Below are positions 51,423 through 59,809 of a stretch of 64,000 nucleotides of DNA, one piece after another (positions within the stretch are counted from its first letter, which is position 1; each line of letters begins with the position of its first letter). The position numbers and the translations under genes are program-made. The notes beneath the pieces were generated by a model. The model saw only the letters and a program-made list of their open reading frames with translations, was not told where the DNA came from and ran no database searches. Source of the stretch: an uncultured Prevotella sp. (GTDB taxonomy: Bacteria > Bacteroidota > Bacteroidia > Bacteroidales > Bacteroidaceae); assembly GCA_946186115.1 (NCBI GenBank), contig CAMHLV010000005.1, positions 1 through 64,000 on the forward strand. Direction: 5' to 3'.

Positions 51423-53459
51423 ATGAAGAGAATAAACATAATAATAGGTATTCTGCTCCTGAATATTGGAGTAACCGAAGGAAAAGGATTGGAGGATAAG
51501 GATTCGACAGAGGTGACTACGCTTGACGGAAAGCGAATCTCGGAGGTAACGGTGTCTGCTCATAAGGCGGGCAGGGTGAAAATGAGTGGTCTTGCTAATA
51601 CGGAAATGATTAACGCCAACGAACTGCTTCGTGCTGCCTGCTGTAATCTTGGAGAGAGTTTTACAACGAACCCTTCAGTTGATGTGAACTATGCTGATGC
51701 CGCCACTGGCGCACAACAAATCAAGTTGCTTGGGTTGAGTGGCACCTACGTTCAGATGTTAACGGAGAATATTCCTAATTATCGTGGAGCAGCTGCCCCC
51801 TTTTCGTTGGGTTATATCCCAGGGCCATGGATGCAGAGCATCCAGGTCTCTAAGGGTGCATCGTCTGTAAAAAACGGCTATGAGTCTATTACCGGCCAGA
51901 TTAACGTGGAATTTAAAAAACCCCAGGCTACGCCTTTTGCAGATGCGAACCTCTATTACAACTCAAAAGGTAAGCTGGAAGCGAATGTCGGAGCAAACTT
52001 ACACCTTTCCAAAAGGTGGAGGACAGCCTTGCTGGGGCATTATGAGATACTAGACAAAAACCACGATGATAATGGTGACGGCTTTGCCGATCTGCCAAAA
52101 ATCCGTCAAGGAGCACTCCAGAGTCGTTGGGCCTGGATGGGTGACCACTATGTGTTTCAGGCTTCAGTTAAGGGACTGAAGGAGCATCGCGAGGGCGGAC
52201 AGGTTGGCCATCATGCAGCTAATAATACTCATCCATATCTGATTGATATCACGAACGAACGATATGAAGCCTTTACAAAGAATGCTTATATCTTTGACAA
52301 GGAACGTGCGACAAATATCGCACTTATATTATCCGGCTCACAACACCACGAAAATGCGGTGTATGGACACAAATTCTATAATACCGACCAGCGTAATGGC
52401 TATGCCTCGCTGATGTTCGAGAGTGATTTCGGTGAACATCACAATATTTCAACAGGTATCAGTCTGAACCATGATCTGTATGACCAACGCTATCGTTTGG
52501 AAAATACCATGAAAGGCGAAGAACTGAAAGAACGCGACGAAGAAACGACCCCCGGTGCCTATGTGCAGTACACTTACAAGTTGGGAGATAAGCTCACGGC
52601 GATGGGAGGCTTAAGATGGGACCACAGTAATATTTACGGCAGTTTCATCACACCCAGGATGCATCTCAAATATTCGCCCAATGATATCGTCACCCTTCGT
52701 GCAAGCGTAGGAAAAGGCTATCGTACTAACCACGTGTTGGCGGAAAACAATTTCCTGTTAGCCAGTGGACGTCAGATCGTCATTGATCAGGACCTTGACC
52801 AGGAAGAGGCCTGGAATTACGGAATTAGTGCAGCCTTGAAGGTTCCGGTAGGAGAGAAGACCCTGGAGTTGAACGCAGAGTATTATTACACGAATTTCAA
52901 TCATCAGTTGCTTGTCGACCTTGATACAGATCCGCACGCCGTTCACTTTACGAACCTTAATGGCGACAGTTATTCTCACACCTATCAGTTAGAGGCCACT
53001 TATCCTTTCTTCAAGGGATTTACATTGACAGCCACTTATCGTAGAACGAATGTGAAGTCAACCTATAATGGTGAGTTACGAGAGAAACCTCTGACCAACA
53101 AGTATAAAGGATTGTTGACCGCTTCCTATGCACCTGGTCTGGGAAAATGGCAATTCGATGTGACCTTGCAACTGAATGGTGGCGGAAGACTACCAACAGC
53201 TTATACGACTGCTGAAGGACTGCCCTCGTGGGACGAGCGCTATAAAGGATATGAACAGTTGAGCGCACAGGTAACCCGCTTCTTCCGTTACTGGAGCATC
53301 TATGCAGGAGGCGAGAATATTACAGGCTTCAAGCAGAAGAATCCGATTATTGGAGCTAACGACCCTTGGGGTCCGAACTTCGACTCAACGATGATCTGGG
53401 GACCCGTTCATGGAGCCATCTATTATATAGGCGTGAGATTAAATTGGAACAAAATATAA
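51423..53459 (+). CDS. TonB-dependent receptor (non-SusC)
   Basis: Plug IKLLGLSGTYVQMLTENIPNYRGAAAPFSLGYIPGPWMQSIQVSKGASSVKNGYESITGQINVEFK; ends IGVRLNWNKI. Confidence 0.9.
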   Translation: MKRINIIIGILLLNIGVTEGKGLEDKDSTEVTTLDGKRISEVTVSAHKAGRVKMSGLANTEMINANELLRAACCNLGESFTTNPSVDVNYADAATGAQQIKLLGLSGTYVQMLTENIPNYRGAAAPFSLGYIPGPWMQSIQVSKGASSVKNGYESITGQINVEFKKPQATPFADANLYYNSKGKLEANVGANLHLSKRWRTALLGHYEILDKNHDDNGDGFADLPKIRQGALQSRWAWMGDHYVFQASVKGLKEHREGGQVGHHAANNTHPYLIDITNERYEAFTKNAYIFDKERATNIALILSGSQHHENAVYGHKFYNTDQRNGYASLMFESDFGEHHNISTGISLNHDLYDQRYRLENTMKGEELKERDEETTPGAYVQYTYKLGDKLTAMGGLRWDHSNIYGSFITPRMHLKYSPNDIVTLRASVGKGYRTNHVLAENNFLLASGRQIVIDQDLDQEEAWNYGISAALKVPVGEKTLELNAEYYYTNFNHQLLVDLDTDPHAVHFTNLNGDSYSHTYQLEATYPFFKGFTLTATYRRTNVKSTYNGELREKPLTNKYKGLLTASYAPGLGKWQFDVTLQLNGGGRLPTAYTTAEGLPSWDERYKGYEQLSAQVTRFFRYWSIYAGGENITGFKQKNPIIGANDPWGPNFDSTMIWGPVHGAIYYIGVRLNWNKI

Positions 53460-53479
53460 ATTTATTAAAACCAAAGATT

Positions 53480-54145
53480 ATGAGAACAAAGTTATTATTC
53501 CTGAGTTTGGCTTTTGCAGCAGTATGCTCTGCCAAGGACATTAAGACAGTTGTATTGAACACTTCTCCTGAGATGCACTGTTCAAGTTGTGAGAACAAGA
53601 TTAAGTCGAACCTGAAGTTCGAAAAAGGAATTAAGGACATTCAGACTGATCTGACTACCAAGACTGTAACCATTCAGTATGATGCTGACAAGACAAATGT
53701 TGAGAACATCATTGCAGGCTTCAAGAAGATTAATTATGTAGCAACGGTTGCAGGTAATAATTCTGCAGCAGCAGCTCCTAAAGCAGAAAAGAAAGGTGGC
53801 TGCTGCGGCAGTGGCGGTTGCAAGTGCGGTTCAGCTAAAAAGCCAGAACAGGCCGAAGCTAAACCCGCGGAGAAGAAAGGATGTTGTTGCGGTTCAAAGA
53901 AAACAAATCCGGAAACAGCAGCCAACGACGGTTCTGTAGTCAAGTTCAAGGCAAAACAGATGAGTTGTGGCGGTTGTGCGAATAAAGTAAAGAAATTGCT
54001 GACAGGTGTTGACGGAGTAAAAGATGTTGCCGTTAATCTGGAATCAAAGATTGTTACGGTCAGTTACGACAGCCAGAAAACGAATGCCGCAAAGATCCAG
54101 GACAGTTTCAAGCAAATAAACTATACGGTAGAGGAAGTCCATTAA
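53480..54145 (+). CDS. Secreted tandem HMA-domain protein with Cys-rich linker
   Basis: Signal peptide; HMA motifs MHCSSC and MSCGGC flank a linker with CCGSGGCKCGS and GCCCGSK. ATG at 53480. Confidence 0.88.
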   Translation: MRTKLLFLSLAFAAVCSAKDIKTVVLNTSPEMHCSSCENKIKSNLKFEKGIKDIQTDLTTKTVTIQYDADKTNVENIIAGFKKINYVATVAGNNSAAAAPKAEKKGGCCGSGGCKCGSAKKPEQAEAKPAEKKGCCCGSKKTNPETAANDGSVVKFKAKQMSCGGCANKVKKLLTGVDGVKDVAVNLESKIVTVSYDSQKTNAAKIQDSFKQINYTVEEVH

Positions 54146-54167
54146 CAGCTTTCGGCTGTGAAGAAAT

Positions 54168-54201
54168 GGGGGGCGGCTTCTATCTGAAGTCGCCCCTTAT
54201 T
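54168..54201 (+). terminator. Terminator after the TonB/HMA operon
   Basis: GGGGCGGCTTC-tatct-GAAGTCGCCCC-TTATT. Confidence 0.6.
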
Positions 54202-54230
54202 ATGTGGAAATACCACGTTTATGTGAAACG

Positions 54231-54250
54231 AATACCCCCATGTCGGTATT
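54231..54250. promoter_or_regulatory. Dyad operator AATACC-N8-GGTATT overlapping the -33 element
   Basis: Centre 54240.5 lies 31.5 nt before the -7 first base (54272). Confidence 0.5.
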
Positions 54251-54279
54251 GTGGATAAGCAGGGGACGCCGTACCTTTG
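54248..54279 (+). promoter_or_regulatory. Promoter of the PBP-like/SusC/SusD operon (ATTG-N20-TACCTTTG)
   Basis: ATTG 54248-54251 and TACCTTTG 54272-54279. Confidence 0.6.
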
Positions 54280-54305
54280 CACCAAGAAATTTAAATAGAG
54301 AAATT

Positions 54306-55211
54306 ATGAAATTAAAGATTGTTTTCATTATATCATTTGTTGCAACAGTGTCTATGGCACAGGTTCACACTATCAGCACCCCGCGGTTTACCCGTCCGCT
54401 GGTTGAGAAGTGGGTAGAAGATTACAAGAAAGTCGCACCCAATGTACAATTACGGATATTAAAAGGTTGTGGCTGTATAGACGAGTCGGAACTGAGTGTC
54501 TTGCCATTTAAAGGAGATGTACAGGATGATACCAATGTGATATTCTTTGCCAAGTATGCCATCCTGCCTTTTACGGCCACAGGGTCAGAGGCAGAGAAAA
54601 TACTTAATAACAAGAAACTTAGTGGCAAGCGCCTGCGTAAGATTTTCTTCGAGCATGAGGACTATGCTACTGATGAAGAACTGACCAAACAGGAAAAGCG
54701 GCAGAAACAGCTTGTCGTTTATAGTGCGAACAATCCCGCCTCCTTATCAGAGCCGTTTGCCGGATTCTTCAACGAAGTGACTGAGAATTTGAGAGGCCGA
54801 AGAATTGCTGGCGATGATGCATTCTTGACGTCAGCAGTAATAAAAGATCCCTATGGCGTGTCGTTTGGCACATTGTCCAACATCTTTAGTCTGGACAACC
54901 GTCTTCTGAAGAGTGGCATCTCCATCCCTTCGCTCGACACGAGAAAGGAATTGGAAGCTGGCCTCAAGGAGCCCATCTCACTCGATTCACTGATACCGTT
55001 GCTGGAACAGTATCCGGCAGAAGAGGTCCCCACGGGAATGGTTGGGATTGTATATAAAGGCTATAGTAAGGAAATTGACGATTTCTTGTCATGGGTCCTC
55101 ACCTCAGGAAGGAATCACGTCCATAACTATGGACTGCTGCAAATTGAACAAGAGTTGGCAGAAAGACAGACAACAAAAATAGAGGCTGTATATACAGCGC
55201 AAACAAAATAA
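54306..55211 (+). CDS. PstS-like periplasmic-binding-fold protein
   Basis: Signal peptide; YAILPFTATGSEAEKILNNKKLSGKRLRKIFF and KDPYGVSFGTLSNIFSLDNR resemble the PstS/PBP-II fold. Identification is weak. Confidence 0.55.
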   Translation: MKLKIVFIISFVATVSMAQVHTISTPRFTRPLVEKWVEDYKKVAPNVQLRILKGCGCIDESELSVLPFKGDVQDDTNVIFFAKYAILPFTATGSEAEKILNNKKLSGKRLRKIFFEHEDYATDEELTKQEKRQKQLVVYSANNPASLSEPFAGFFNEVTENLRGRRIAGDDAFLTSAVIKDPYGVSFGTLSNIFSLDNRLLKSGISIPSLDTRKELEAGLKEPISLDSLIPLLEQYPAEEVPTGMVGIVYKGYSKEIDDFLSWVLTSGRNHVHNYGLLQIEQELAERQTTKIEAVYTAQTK

Positions 55212-55239
55212 TATGATTAATATAATAATTTGATTAGGT

Positions 55240-58200
55240 ATGAGAAAACGATTGTTTTTATTCGTGATTGCCCTTCTGACCATCTCATCTGGACTGAAGG
55301 CGCAGGTCATCACAGGAAAGGTTGTCAATGCAGACCAGGAACCTTTGATTGGCGTAGTCGTTAAAGGAGGTAATAATAAAACAGGTGCTACAACTGATGC
55401 TGATGGCATTTTCAGCCTGAACCTTGGAAAAGGTGTGAAATACCCAATACAGGTGCAGATCAACTATGTGGGCTATGACCCTTACGATCTTGACATCTAT
55501 GAGGAAACAGACAATGTGGGCACTATTGTCCTCCGTACGGAGCGTTTCTCACTTGATGGAGTTGTGGTGGTGGCTTATGGTTCACAGAAAAGGCGTGACC
55601 TGACAGGTGCTGTCAGTTCTGTGGATGGTAAAGAATTGCTGAAAAACCCCGTAACCAGTTTGGAACAGTCACTTGAAGGCAAATTGAGCGGTGTTCAAGT
55701 GACACAGGCAACAGGAGCCCCGGGAGGTGCCGTCAGCATTAATGTGCGCGGAACAAGTAGTATTTCTGCCGGCAACGAACCATTGTATGTGGTTGATGGT
55801 TTGCCCGTCGTTTCCAAGGATTTGTCTGATATTGGCGGTTATCAGGGAAACTCTCTGAGTGGAATCGCAGATATCAATCCCAATGATATTGCCAGTGTAG
55901 AGGTGTTAAAGGATGCTTCAGCTGCAGCCCTTTATGGATCACGTGCATCTAATGGTGTCATACTGATCACCACAAAGAAAGGTGCAGCTGGACGTACAAA
56001 GGTGACACTCGACAGCTACGTGGGTTTCCAGAACCTACAGAAGAAGCTTCAGTTCCTAAATGCCTCTGAGTATGTGGCAGCCCGTAATGAGGCCATCGAT
56101 AATTACAACACATCATTAGGTCTGACAGCTGCTGATGCAGCCTATAAGCAGCATGTGACAGCTGCCGTACCTGGTGCAGACACCAACTGGCTCGACGAGA
56201 TTACCCACAATGGCCTACAGACGAGTCACCAGCTGACCATCTCAGGCGGTAACGACCGTACACAGTTCTATGCATCAGGTGGCTACTACAAGCAAGATGG
56301 TGCCATCATCAACACCAGCTATGAGCGCTATAACCTGCGTACCAATATCGGGCATCAGCTGAACAAGCGCATCCATATCGATGCTAACATCGCATTAAGC
56401 ACTTCTGACACATGGCGTGCTACGGGCGATAACAACATCTATTCTCCGTGGAGAAATGCCCTTTTTGTGTCACCTGACTATCCTGTCTTTAACGAGAGTG
56501 GTGGCTACAGCAGTGTCAATACCGGTGCCAGGAATCCTGTCCAGCTGATTAAAGAGGAGCCGCAGCACTCAAAGAAATACCGTGCGTTGGTTAATCTGAA
56601 AGGCTCGTTGCAAATACTGCCCGACCTCTACTACCACCTGAATTTAGGTGGTGACTATAACATCCTGCACGAACTACAGGTATGGCCTTCAACCTCATTG
56701 CGGGGTTCGAGCGTCAATGGTGAAACAGTTGACGGACGCGCCTTTACCTTCACCAACCTGGCTGAGCACACCTTCGATTACAATCACACTTGGGACAAGT
56801 TCTCACTAAAGGCTCTGGCAGGATATAGCTACCAAAAAACGATCGTTGACAATGCTTATGTCGATGGTATTAACTTTGTATCACCCACTCTGATATATCT
56901 CGATTCTGCAGGTGAGATTACTTACGGTGGATCATACGTCGAGAAAAATGCCCTTCAATCGTTCTTTGCACGTGCAAACCTGAGCTATGCAGACCGTTAC
57001 CTGCTCGAGCTTTCATTCCGCAGTGATGCTTCCTCGAAATTCTCACCCGACAACCGTGTCGGCTACTTCCCAGCAGCCTCTGCAGGTTGGCAAGTGTCGA
57101 AGGAGAAGTTCTGGAAGGAGAACAAGGCCATCAACGACCTGAAGTTGCGTGCCAGCATTGGCTACACGGGTAATCAGGAAGGTATTGGCAACTATGAGTA
57201 CCATCAGACGTATTCTGCCAGCAGTATCAAATACAACGGTAACTCAGGCTACGGTTTCCCCACATATAAGCCCAATCCTGACCTTTCTTGGGAAAAGACG
57301 CTCCAGTATGATTTAGGTTTTGACGCCGTATTGTTAAACCGCCGCATTGAACTTATCTTCGACTGGTATAAAAAGGATACCCACGACCTGTTGCTGACGC
57401 ACAGTATCAATTCACTGAGTGGATATAGCAGCACTACTTCAAACGTTGGTAATATCACAAATACAGGTGTGGAAGTGGGTATTACTACCCACAACCTGAC
57501 GGGTGCCCTGAAGTGGGACAGCCACCTGAACTTCACTTATGCCAAGAACGAAGTGACAGGACTTGTGAAAAATGCCGAAGGCGAGGAGCCTTACATCACT
57601 ACAGGTTTCTGTAACATCCTACAGGTGGGAGAGCCGATGGCGGCGTTCTACTTAATCCAAGCCGATGGCATCTTCCAGTCGAAGGAAGAGATTCTGGCAC
57701 AGCCTGGTGGGCAGACACTTTGGGACAAGGGAATTCGCCCAGGCGATGTGAAGTATTACGACAAGAATGCAGACGGAGTCATCAACTCAGAAGACCGCGT
57801 CATCAGTGGTTCACCTTTCCCAAAAATCTTCGGTGCATTCTCCAACAACTTCAGCTACAAGGGCTTTGACCTGAGTCTCGACTTGCAGTACTCATTAGGT
57901 GCCAAACTATATGCCGCATGGAAGTATTCGGGTTTAGGCAACCAAGGTGGCCATACAAATGGCTATACCATCCTGAAATCAGAGTGGGATGACCGCTGGA
58001 CAGAGAGTAACCCATCAAACGACACACCACGTGCAGTGGCTTACGGCGCAGCCTACACCAACAACAACATCAACTATACCACGCGCTACTTGGAGAATGC
58101 TGATTACTTGAAGATCCGCAACCTATCCATAGGTTACACTCTACCCGCAGCCATCACCAAACAGCTGGGAATCAGCCGCCTGCGCTTCTATGCAACCGCA

Positions 58201-58344
58201 CATAACCTCTATACCTTCAGCAGTTATGACGGCTTCGACCCCGAGGTAGCCATGTTCCCCAGCCGCACCACCTATCGTGGCTATGACTCAGGTTCCGTAC
58301 CACAACTCCGCTCATATGTATTTGGCTTTAATTTGACATTCTAA
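55240..58344 (+). CDS. SusC/RagA family TonB-linked outer membrane protein
   Basis: CarboxypepD_reg-like N-terminus, DGVVVVAYGSQKRRDLTGAVSSVDG, C-terminus RSYVFGFNLTF. Confidence 0.95.
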   Translation: MRKRLFLFVIALLTISSGLKAQVITGKVVNADQEPLIGVVVKGGNNKTGATTDADGIFSLNLGKGVKYPIQVQINYVGYDPYDLDIYEETDNVGTIVLRTERFSLDGVVVVAYGSQKRRDLTGAVSSVDGKELLKNPVTSLEQSLEGKLSGVQVTQATGAPGGAVSINVRGTSSISAGNEPLYVVDGLPVVSKDLSDIGGYQGNSLSGIADINPNDIASVEVLKDASAAALYGSRASNGVILITTKKGAAGRTKVTLDSYVGFQNLQKKLQFLNASEYVAARNEAIDNYNTSLGLTAADAAYKQHVTAAVPGADTNWLDEITHNGLQTSHQLTISGGNDRTQFYASGGYYKQDGAIINTSYERYNLRTNIGHQLNKRIHIDANIALSTSDTWRATGDNNIYSPWRNALFVSPDYPVFNESGGYSSVNTGARNPVQLIKEEPQHSKKYRALVNLKGSLQILPDLYYHLNLGGDYNILHELQVWPSTSLRGSSVNGETVDGRAFTFTNLAEHTFDYNHTWDKFSLKALAGYSYQKTIVDNAYVDGINFVSPTLIYLDSAGEITYGGSYVEKNALQSFFARANLSYADRYLLELSFRSDASSKFSPDNRVGYFPAASAGWQVSKEKFWKENKAINDLKLRASIGYTGNQEGIGNYEYHQTYSASSIKYNGNSGYGFPTYKPNPDLSWEKTLQYDLGFDAVLLNRRIELIFDWYKKDTHDLLLTHSINSLSGYSSTTSNVGNITNTGVEVGITTHNLTGALKWDSHLNFTYAKNEVTGLVKNAEGEEPYITTGFCNILQVGEPMAAFYLIQADGIFQSKEEILAQPGGQTLWDKGIRPGDVKYYDKNADGVINSEDRVISGSPFPKIFGAFSNNFSYKGFDLSLDLQYSLGAKLYAAWKYSGLGNQGGHTNGYTILKSEWDDRWTESNPSNDTPRAVAYGAAYTNNNINYTTRYLENADYLKIRNLSIGYTLPAAITKQLGISRLRFYATAHNLYTFSSYDGFDPEVAMFPSRTTYRGYDSGSVPQLRSYVFGFNLTF

Positions 58345-58362
58345 AAAAAGGAGAATATAGTT

Positions 58363-59778
58363 ATGAATAAGAAGAATATTATCATTTCATTGACATCGCT
58401 GGCACTCACTGCCTGCAACCTGGACTATTATCCCACCACGGCAGTCAGCGACAGTTCGCTCACGGAAGCCGATTATACCAATCTGCTCACCGGTGTCTAT
58501 GATGGCGCACAGAGTATTAAAATCAATATTGACGATATTGCAGCGGACAACCTCACCAGTCCTGGCTGGTGGCCAGATATCGACAACAACGGACAGACCG
58601 CCAGCACCAGCAGTGATATCAACTCACTGTGGAACAGTCACTACAAATACGTGCAGTTGGCCAATAACCTCATCAACCTCATAGAGCACACAGGATCTCC
58701 AACACCTGCCCAAATAGAGATAGAGGCTCAGGCTCGTGTCATCCGTGCATGGCTCTATGCCCGAATAGCTCAGCACTGGGGCGATGCTCCCCTGCTATTG
58801 GAGGTCACCGACGAATTAGTTGGTCGCGACCCGGAGATAGAGATATGGAAACAGGTTATTGCCGATCTGGAATATGGCGTACAAAACGCCCCCGACTTCA
58901 CTGACAGGGGCTATGTCAGCAAAGTAGCTGCAAAGGCACTTCTGGCACGAACCCTACTTACCGGTCCCTCTGCCGTGCAGGACAAAACCCGAGCCCAACA
59001 GCTCGCTGAAGAGATTATCGCATCAGGGAAATTTAGTCTGGCTGCCAACTTTGCCGACATATGGCATGCTAAATCCTCGAATGAGATCATCCTGCAATGG
59101 ACGAACCTGAATGGTGACTCAGGCTCTGATGGCTGGTTCATGCGTTCCGACATCGTCAATCTCTATGAGGCCGAGAATGGCAGTGGTTCAGCCGGTTATG
59201 GTGAACAGGGACGATATGAGAACCACGTGGATCTGGCTGCTTTCGATGCCTTCGAGGAAGGTGACCTCAGAAAAGCTCCCACCGTGCGTCATCTGAAGTT
59301 GGCAAGTGGTGCTGAGACTTGGGACTGTGTGAAATACCCCAGCTATAATGAAGCTGACCCCTGGCCTGTTATTCGCATTGCAGAACTTTACCTGATTTCT
59401 GCTGAGGCACAAGGCTATCCTGCAGGTGTCGATCGTCTGAACCAACTGCGTGTGGTACGCGGATTAAAGGCCCTGAATGCTGGCTCTGACATTACAGCCG
59501 ATAACTTTATCGACCGTATCATGGCCGAGCGTCGCGTAGAATTCTATGCTGAAGGACATCGCTGGTACGACTTGCGTCGCTGGTTCAACTCTGGTGAGGC
59601 TGGAAAGAAGGCTGTGCTGTCCTTCCGCAAGTATCAGCCGGGTGAAGCGGCTGGAAGTCGTCCACAGGCATCAGAGACGATGCAGATTGCAGATGACGGT
59701 CACAACCTGCTTTGGCCTGTTCCACAGACCGCCATTGATAACGACCCCAATCTGTTGCCACAGAATCCTGGTTATTAA
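58363..59778 (+). CDS. SusD/RagB family nutrient-binding lipoprotein
   Basis: Lipobox LTAC; RIMAERRVEFYAEGHRWYDLRRW; C-terminal LLPQNPGY. Confidence 0.95.
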   Translation: MNKKNIIISLTSLALTACNLDYYPTTAVSDSSLTEADYTNLLTGVYDGAQSIKINIDDIAADNLTSPGWWPDIDNNGQTASTSSDINSLWNSHYKYVQLANNLINLIEHTGSPTPAQIEIEAQARVIRAWLYARIAQHWGDAPLLLEVTDELVGRDPEIEIWKQVIADLEYGVQNAPDFTDRGYVSKVAAKALLARTLLTGPSAVQDKTRAQQLAEEIIASGKFSLAANFADIWHAKSSNEIILQWTNLNGDSGSDGWFMRSDIVNLYEAENGSGSAGYGEQGRYENHVDLAAFDAFEEGDLRKAPTVRHLKLASGAETWDCVKYPSYNEADPWPVIRIAELYLISAEAQGYPAGVDRLNQLRVVRGLKALNAGSDITADNFIDRIMAERRVEFYAEGHRWYDLRRWFNSGEAGKKAVLSFRKYQPGEAAGSRPQASETMQIADDGHNLLWPVPQTAIDNDPNLLPQNPGY

Positions 59779-59809
59779 AAAAAAATTCTTTAGTCATATA
59801 GTTAGTTAG

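Noticed and set aside
50580-51563. 327-aa version of the CAT-like protein
   Set aside because: The N-terminal 116 residues translate intergenic repeat and TonB promoter DNA; ATG 51215 begins the recognisable protein.
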